Positions 61,526-64,000 of a DNA stretch of 64,000 bases are shown here, in pieces (position 1 is the stretch's first letter; each line of letters begins with the position of its first letter). Location of the stretch: positions 124,082 to 188,081 of the forward strand of contig NZ_CBXV010000007.1 of the NCBI RefSeq assembly GCF_000820845.2, written 5' to 3'. A program made the position numbers and the translations under genes. The DNA comes from Pyrinomonas methylaliphatogenes (lineage in GTDB: Bacteria > Acidobacteriota > Blastocatellia > Pyrinomonadales > Pyrinomonadaceae). The notes beneath the pieces are model-generated. The model made no database searches. It had not been told where the DNA came from and was given only the letters and a program-made list of their open reading frames with translations.

Positions 61526-62434
61526 TTAATGTTGAGTGTGCAAATGCTGAGTGTGCGCATCGGACTCTTTCAGTAGACCGCGCAGGTCGCTTATAACGTC
61601 ATCCGGTTTCCAATCGTTGCCACGGTAGATTTTGACGAGCCTCCCATCGGGCGCGATGAGGGCGGTGCGCAGGTTGTGAATGATCTGATCGCTTTCGGGG
61701 AAATAGTCGAGGCCGAAGAAACGGGCCGCTTGGCGGATCTCTTCCTCCGAGCCTGTGAGGAATTCCCAATCCTTGAAATCTAGCAATCCGGCCCGCTCTC
61801 TCCCATAGGTGCGCAAGACCGCCGGCGTATCATGGCTTGGATCTACCGTGATGCTCAATAGATGCACGCGGTGCGCTAGCTCAGGGATGGATTCCATCTG
61901 CCGATGAATGGTTGCGAAGTTAGAGGTCATTAGCGGGCAGTAGTCCGGAAGCGGACACCGCGTATAGATGAAGGTCACCACCAACGCGCGGCCACGATAC
62001 TGGACCAGCCGAACGCGCGCGCCATCCTGATTGATGAACGTGAAAGGGGGGACTTCTGTGCCGGGAGGGGCTTCGGTTGAAGACGGCGGGGGTTGAGCTG
62101 CCGCTTCGCCTCGCACGATGACTGGGTTTTCTAGCCAAGAGCGATCGCCGTCGACGACGAGCGTCGCCTGTATCTGGTCGCCGGGAGCGAGCGTGTCGAA
62201 AGCCCAATCGCTATAGAGCGTAAATGGCATGGTCATCGCATCCATGAGACCGGGGATCGATTCGTGCGCGATGATAACCTGTTTGTGCGAGCGATCGACC
62301 GAAACGACTGTCCCTCTTAAATCGTAGCGCTTGGCGTTCGGCGAAGCATGTGGTGCCTCTTGATTAGAGGTGCAGGCGCTTAATGGCGCATAGGAGAGCA
62401 AAAGTAATATAAGCAAATTCCTGCTCATGATCAT
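61526..62434 (-). CDS. CusF-like copper-binding domain fused to SCO1/SenC lipoprotein
   Basis: The 302-residue protein starts with a lipoprotein signal (LLILLLLSYAPLSAC, Cys lipidation). Residues about 35-110 match the CusF fold used by copper chaperones: YDLRGTVVSVDRSHKQVIIA and IPGLMDAMTMPFTLYSD, with the Met/Trp-type copper site. Residues about 125-290 are a SCO/SenC thioredoxin domain: FIYTRCPLPDYCPLMTSNFA with CxxxxxC, and SDQIIHNLRTALIAPDG with the conserved His. SCO proteins deliver copper to the CuA centre of cytochrome oxidase. The fusion joins copper capture and insertion in one anchored protein. Confidence 0.9.
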   Translation of the reverse strand: MIMSRNLLILLLLSYAPLSACTSNQEAPHASPNAKRYDLRGTVVSVDRSHKQVIIAHESIPGLMDAMTMPFTLYSDWAFDTLAPGDQIQATLVVDGDRSWLENPVIVRGEAAAQPPPSSTEAPPGTEVPPFTFINQDGARVRLVQYRGRALVVTFIYTRCPLPDYCPLMTSNFATIHRQMESIPELAHRVHLLSITVDPSHDTPAVLRTYGRERAGLLDFKDWEFLTGSEEEIRQAARFFGLDYFPESDQIIHNLRTALIAPDGRLVKIYRGNDWKPDDVISDLRGLLKESDAHTQHLHTQH

Positions 62435-62756
62435 CTTTTTCTAAGGCATAAATTTTCGGTCTTTGGCAAAGTATAGCATCTCTTTAGAAGCAAGTTCATT
62501 AAGGGATTCGAATTCGGGCCTAGCGGAATCATTATCCTTGTAATTGCAAGTGGAGAGAGAATAAAATTGCTTCGCTGTCTTTCGGCAGCGAGATCTTTAA
62601 AAAAGAGTGGAGATGAGTGAGAAGGTACAAGTGTTGATTGAGAAAGAGCACGCTAAAGATATACCAACACCGCTTCGCCACGAATGGCGAAGAAAGATTG
62701 CGCACCAACTTTGCCCTAACCCTTAAGCTCTCACGGGAGCCTATAGTTTAAGGGCC
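62435..62756. other. AT-rich gene-poor stretch
   Basis: No firm gene. A plus-strand 37-codon frame at 62613-62726 has GGAG too close to its ATG and is doubtful. TCGCTG/CAGCGA makes a hairpin near 62577-62592. CCTATAG/CTATAGG (62740-62763) forms a hairpin at the end of the peptide gene, and CCCTTAA/TTTAAGGG overlaps it. Confidence 0.35.
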
Positions 62757-62987
62757 CTATAGGCGCGGCAATACTCCCTGTAGCGTTAGCAGGAAGATCT
62801 GGACGAAAGAGCTGGAAGTCTGAGCTGATCCGGTACCCATTTCTCCAGTATATCCCGTCCCCATCTCTCCTGCGGCAGTGGTTGTGGGAGAGGATGTATA
62901 GCCTGTGCCCATTTCGCCTGCGAAAGTAGAGAGGGTGAAAGCACAGGCGAGAAGGGCGATGGCGAAAAGTTGACGCAAAAATCTCAT
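62757..62987 (-). CDS. Secreted 76-residue peptide with GEMGTGYT repeats
   Basis: ATG 62987 has AGGAGA seven bases upstream. A strong signal peptide (RFLRQLFAIALLACAFTLST, cleavage near TFA/GEMG) is followed by the repeat GEMGTGYT at about 24-31 and 40-47 and GEMGTG at 48-53. The C-terminal end is hydrophobic (SSFVQIFLLTLQGVLPRL). Three near-identical units after a Sec signal look like a processed signal or antimicrobial peptide precursor, or a small surface protein. It is divergent from the TPR gene, with a long palindrome between them. Confidence 0.6.
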   Translation of the reverse strand: MRFLRQLFAIALLACAFTLSTFAGEMGTGYTSSPTTTAAGEMGTGYTGEMGTGSAQTSSSFVQIFLLTLQGVLPRL

Positions 62988-63017
62988 TTCCAATCTCCTG
63001 AAACTTATAAAGTTATA

Positions 63018-63053
63018 GTCAAACAGCCGAACCGATCGGTTGGACAGTTTGAC
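63018..63053. promoter_or_regulatory. 36-bp imperfect palindrome between peptide and TPR genes
   Basis: GTCAAAC at one end is matched by GTTTGAC at the other, with AACCGATCGGTT (63030-63041) at the centre. The dyad axis falls between 63035 and 63036. Position and symmetry fit an operator for a dimeric regulator acting on both divergent genes. Confidence 0.65.
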
Positions 63054-63132
63054 CTATGTTGCTGGGATGTAAGCATGATAGCATCTGTGTTAGAAGGTTG
63101 TACAAGAAAATTTTGATAGGGAACCTCATCTT

Positions 63133-64000
63133 ATGTTGAAGACGAAAGCCGTGAGAGGGAACAGTGCAGCGGGTAGTTCAGATGCCCAAATCCTTCTACG
63201 GTGTGCGCGGGCAAAGGAGCTTGAAGAGATAGGTAATTACGAAGCGGCTGCGCGGGTGCTCGGTGAGATATGGCCTGGTTTTGATGAAGATCTTGCGCTT
63301 GATGGATTGAACCAGATAACAATAGGAGAAGTATTGCTTCGCGTCGGCAGCTTGACTGGATGGTTGGGCAGCGCGCGTCGCATTAAAGGAGCGCAGGAAA
63401 GGGCAAAAGATCTAATAACCAGAGGATTACTATGCTTTGATTGCCTCGGTGATGCAGAGAAGATCTTCGAGGCTCAGCTTGAACTAGCTTGGTGTTATTG
63501 GCGGGAAGGCTCGTTCAATGAAGCGCGCACAATATTGCAAGCAGCTCTTAGCTCGATTGAGTCTGTGGGTAATCATGAGTTAAAAGCGGTTGCTCTCATC
63601 CGTAGTGCCGAGGTTGAACGTTCTGCTGGTTCTTATTTGGCCGCCCTTGAATTTTTGAATAGAGCGAAACATCTGGTTGATTGTTGCAGCGATTTGGTTA
63701 AAGGGAGATTCCATAATACGTTTGCTATCGTTCTGCGTAACTTGGGTGATCTTGAGCGGAGATCTGACTATGTAGATCGAGCTCTGATAGAGTACGCCGC
63801 AGCTAGCTACTATTTCGAGCGAGCCGGACATCTGCGCTACTGTGCGCGCGTTGAGAACAACATCGGTTTCCTGCTCTTCAAGCTCAAGCGATTTGAGGAG
63901 TCAAGCTTGCACTTGGAGCGGGCGCGCCGTCTATTCAAGAGTCTGCGCGATATCGGCAGTTTGGCTCAAGTCGATGAGACGCGCGCGCGCGCGTTGCTGG
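63133..64000 (+). CDS. TPR protein, N-terminal part (cut by window edge)
   Basis: The frame is open from ATG 63133 to the window end, 289 residues. Helical repeats of TPR type run through it: CARAKELEEIGNYEAAARVL, ELAWCYWREGSFNEARTILQ, RSAEVERSAGSYLAALEFLN, NTFAIVLRNLGDLERRSDYV and NNIGFLLFKLKRFEESSLHL. No N-terminal DNA-binding or kinase domain is present. Such long TPR arrays in related bacteria are often sensor parts of transcription regulators with a C-terminal HTH, but that end is outside the window. Codon use is less GC-rich at the start than toward the edge. Confidence 0.75.
   Translation, partial: MLKTKAVRGNSAAGSSDAQILLRCARAKELEEIGNYEAAARVLGEIWPGFDEDLALDGLNQITIGEVLLRVGSLTGWLGSARRIKGAQERAKDLITRGLLCFDCLGDAEKIFEAQLELAWCYWREGSFNEARTILQAALSSIESVGNHELKAVALIRSAEVERSAGSYLAALEFLNRAKHLVDCCSDLVKGRFHNTFAIVLRNLGDLERRSDYVDRALIEYAAASYYFERAGHLRYCARVENNIGFLLFKLKRFEESSLHLERARRLFKSLRDIGSLAQVDETRARALL

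Overview
The window looks like chromosome from a moderately GC-rich, Gram-negative-type bacterium. It carries Mpl and meso-DAP peptidoglycan recycling, a monofunctional transglycosylase, a Wzc-type polysaccharide exporter, dTDP-rhamnose genes and SCO/CusF copper handling. Gene content and the TPR-regulator style suggest Acidobacteriota, perhaps a Blastocatellia/Pyrinomonas-like lineage. That placement is inference: there is no rRNA or other decisive marker here. Starts ATG, GTG and TTG are all used, and several genes have a -10 box so close to the start that leaderless transcripts are likely.

Layout. 0-3 kb: the start of a phosphoglucose isomerase, an arsenic module (arsR divergent from arsI-arsC), and a Spy-like periplasmic protein. 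3-13.6 kb: housekeeping genes (dxs, tlyA, nadK, a dicarboxylate symporter, a rhomboid protease, a GH43 arabinanase, queF) with small unknowns. 13.7-17.7 kb: a minus-strand operon of crcB, two DUF190 genes, a dynamin-like GTPase and a helical protein, behind a fluoride riboswitch. 17.73-19.01 kb: a decayed IS4-family element with perfect 23-bp ends. 19.2-26.1 kb: an Rhs-repeat polymorphic-toxin-like locus. It has a signal peptide separated from the Rhs body by a C8 tract, displaced or decaying C-terminal tips that share a conserved seam, and several small membrane proteins, some of them paralogous. 26.3-27.0 kb: a two-repeat CRISPR-like remnant and a broken TlpA-like gene. 27.2-29.0 kb: a second fluoride riboswitch ahead of a CPA2-type antiporter and a UspA protein. 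29.0-34.0 kb: a third fluoride riboswitch ahead of a NorD-like VWA protein and three poorly characterised genes. 34-40 kb: a cupin, a short exonuclease-polymerase PolA, DUF1232, mpl and a HerA-like ATPase. 40.2-48.5 kb: a surface-polysaccharide cluster. 48.5-61.3 kb: mtgA, an HDAC-like enzyme, thiolase, hydroxyacyl-CoA dehydrogenase, the DUF177-rpmF-plsX-fabH-fabD-acpP-fabF block, and etfB-etfA. 61.5-64 kb: a CusF-SCO fusion lipoprotein, and a repeat-bearing secreted peptide divergent from a TPR protein across a 36-bp palindrome.

The main result is three fluoride-riboswitch signatures within about 12 kb, each followed by an intrinsic terminator. Together they define a fluoride-response island: Fluc channel, antiporter, UspA, DUF190 proteins, a dynamin-like GTPase and a VWA operon not normally tied to fluoride. 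The other candidates for something new are the Rhs tip/immunity array with its possible phase-variable start, and the peptide/TPR pair at the right edge.
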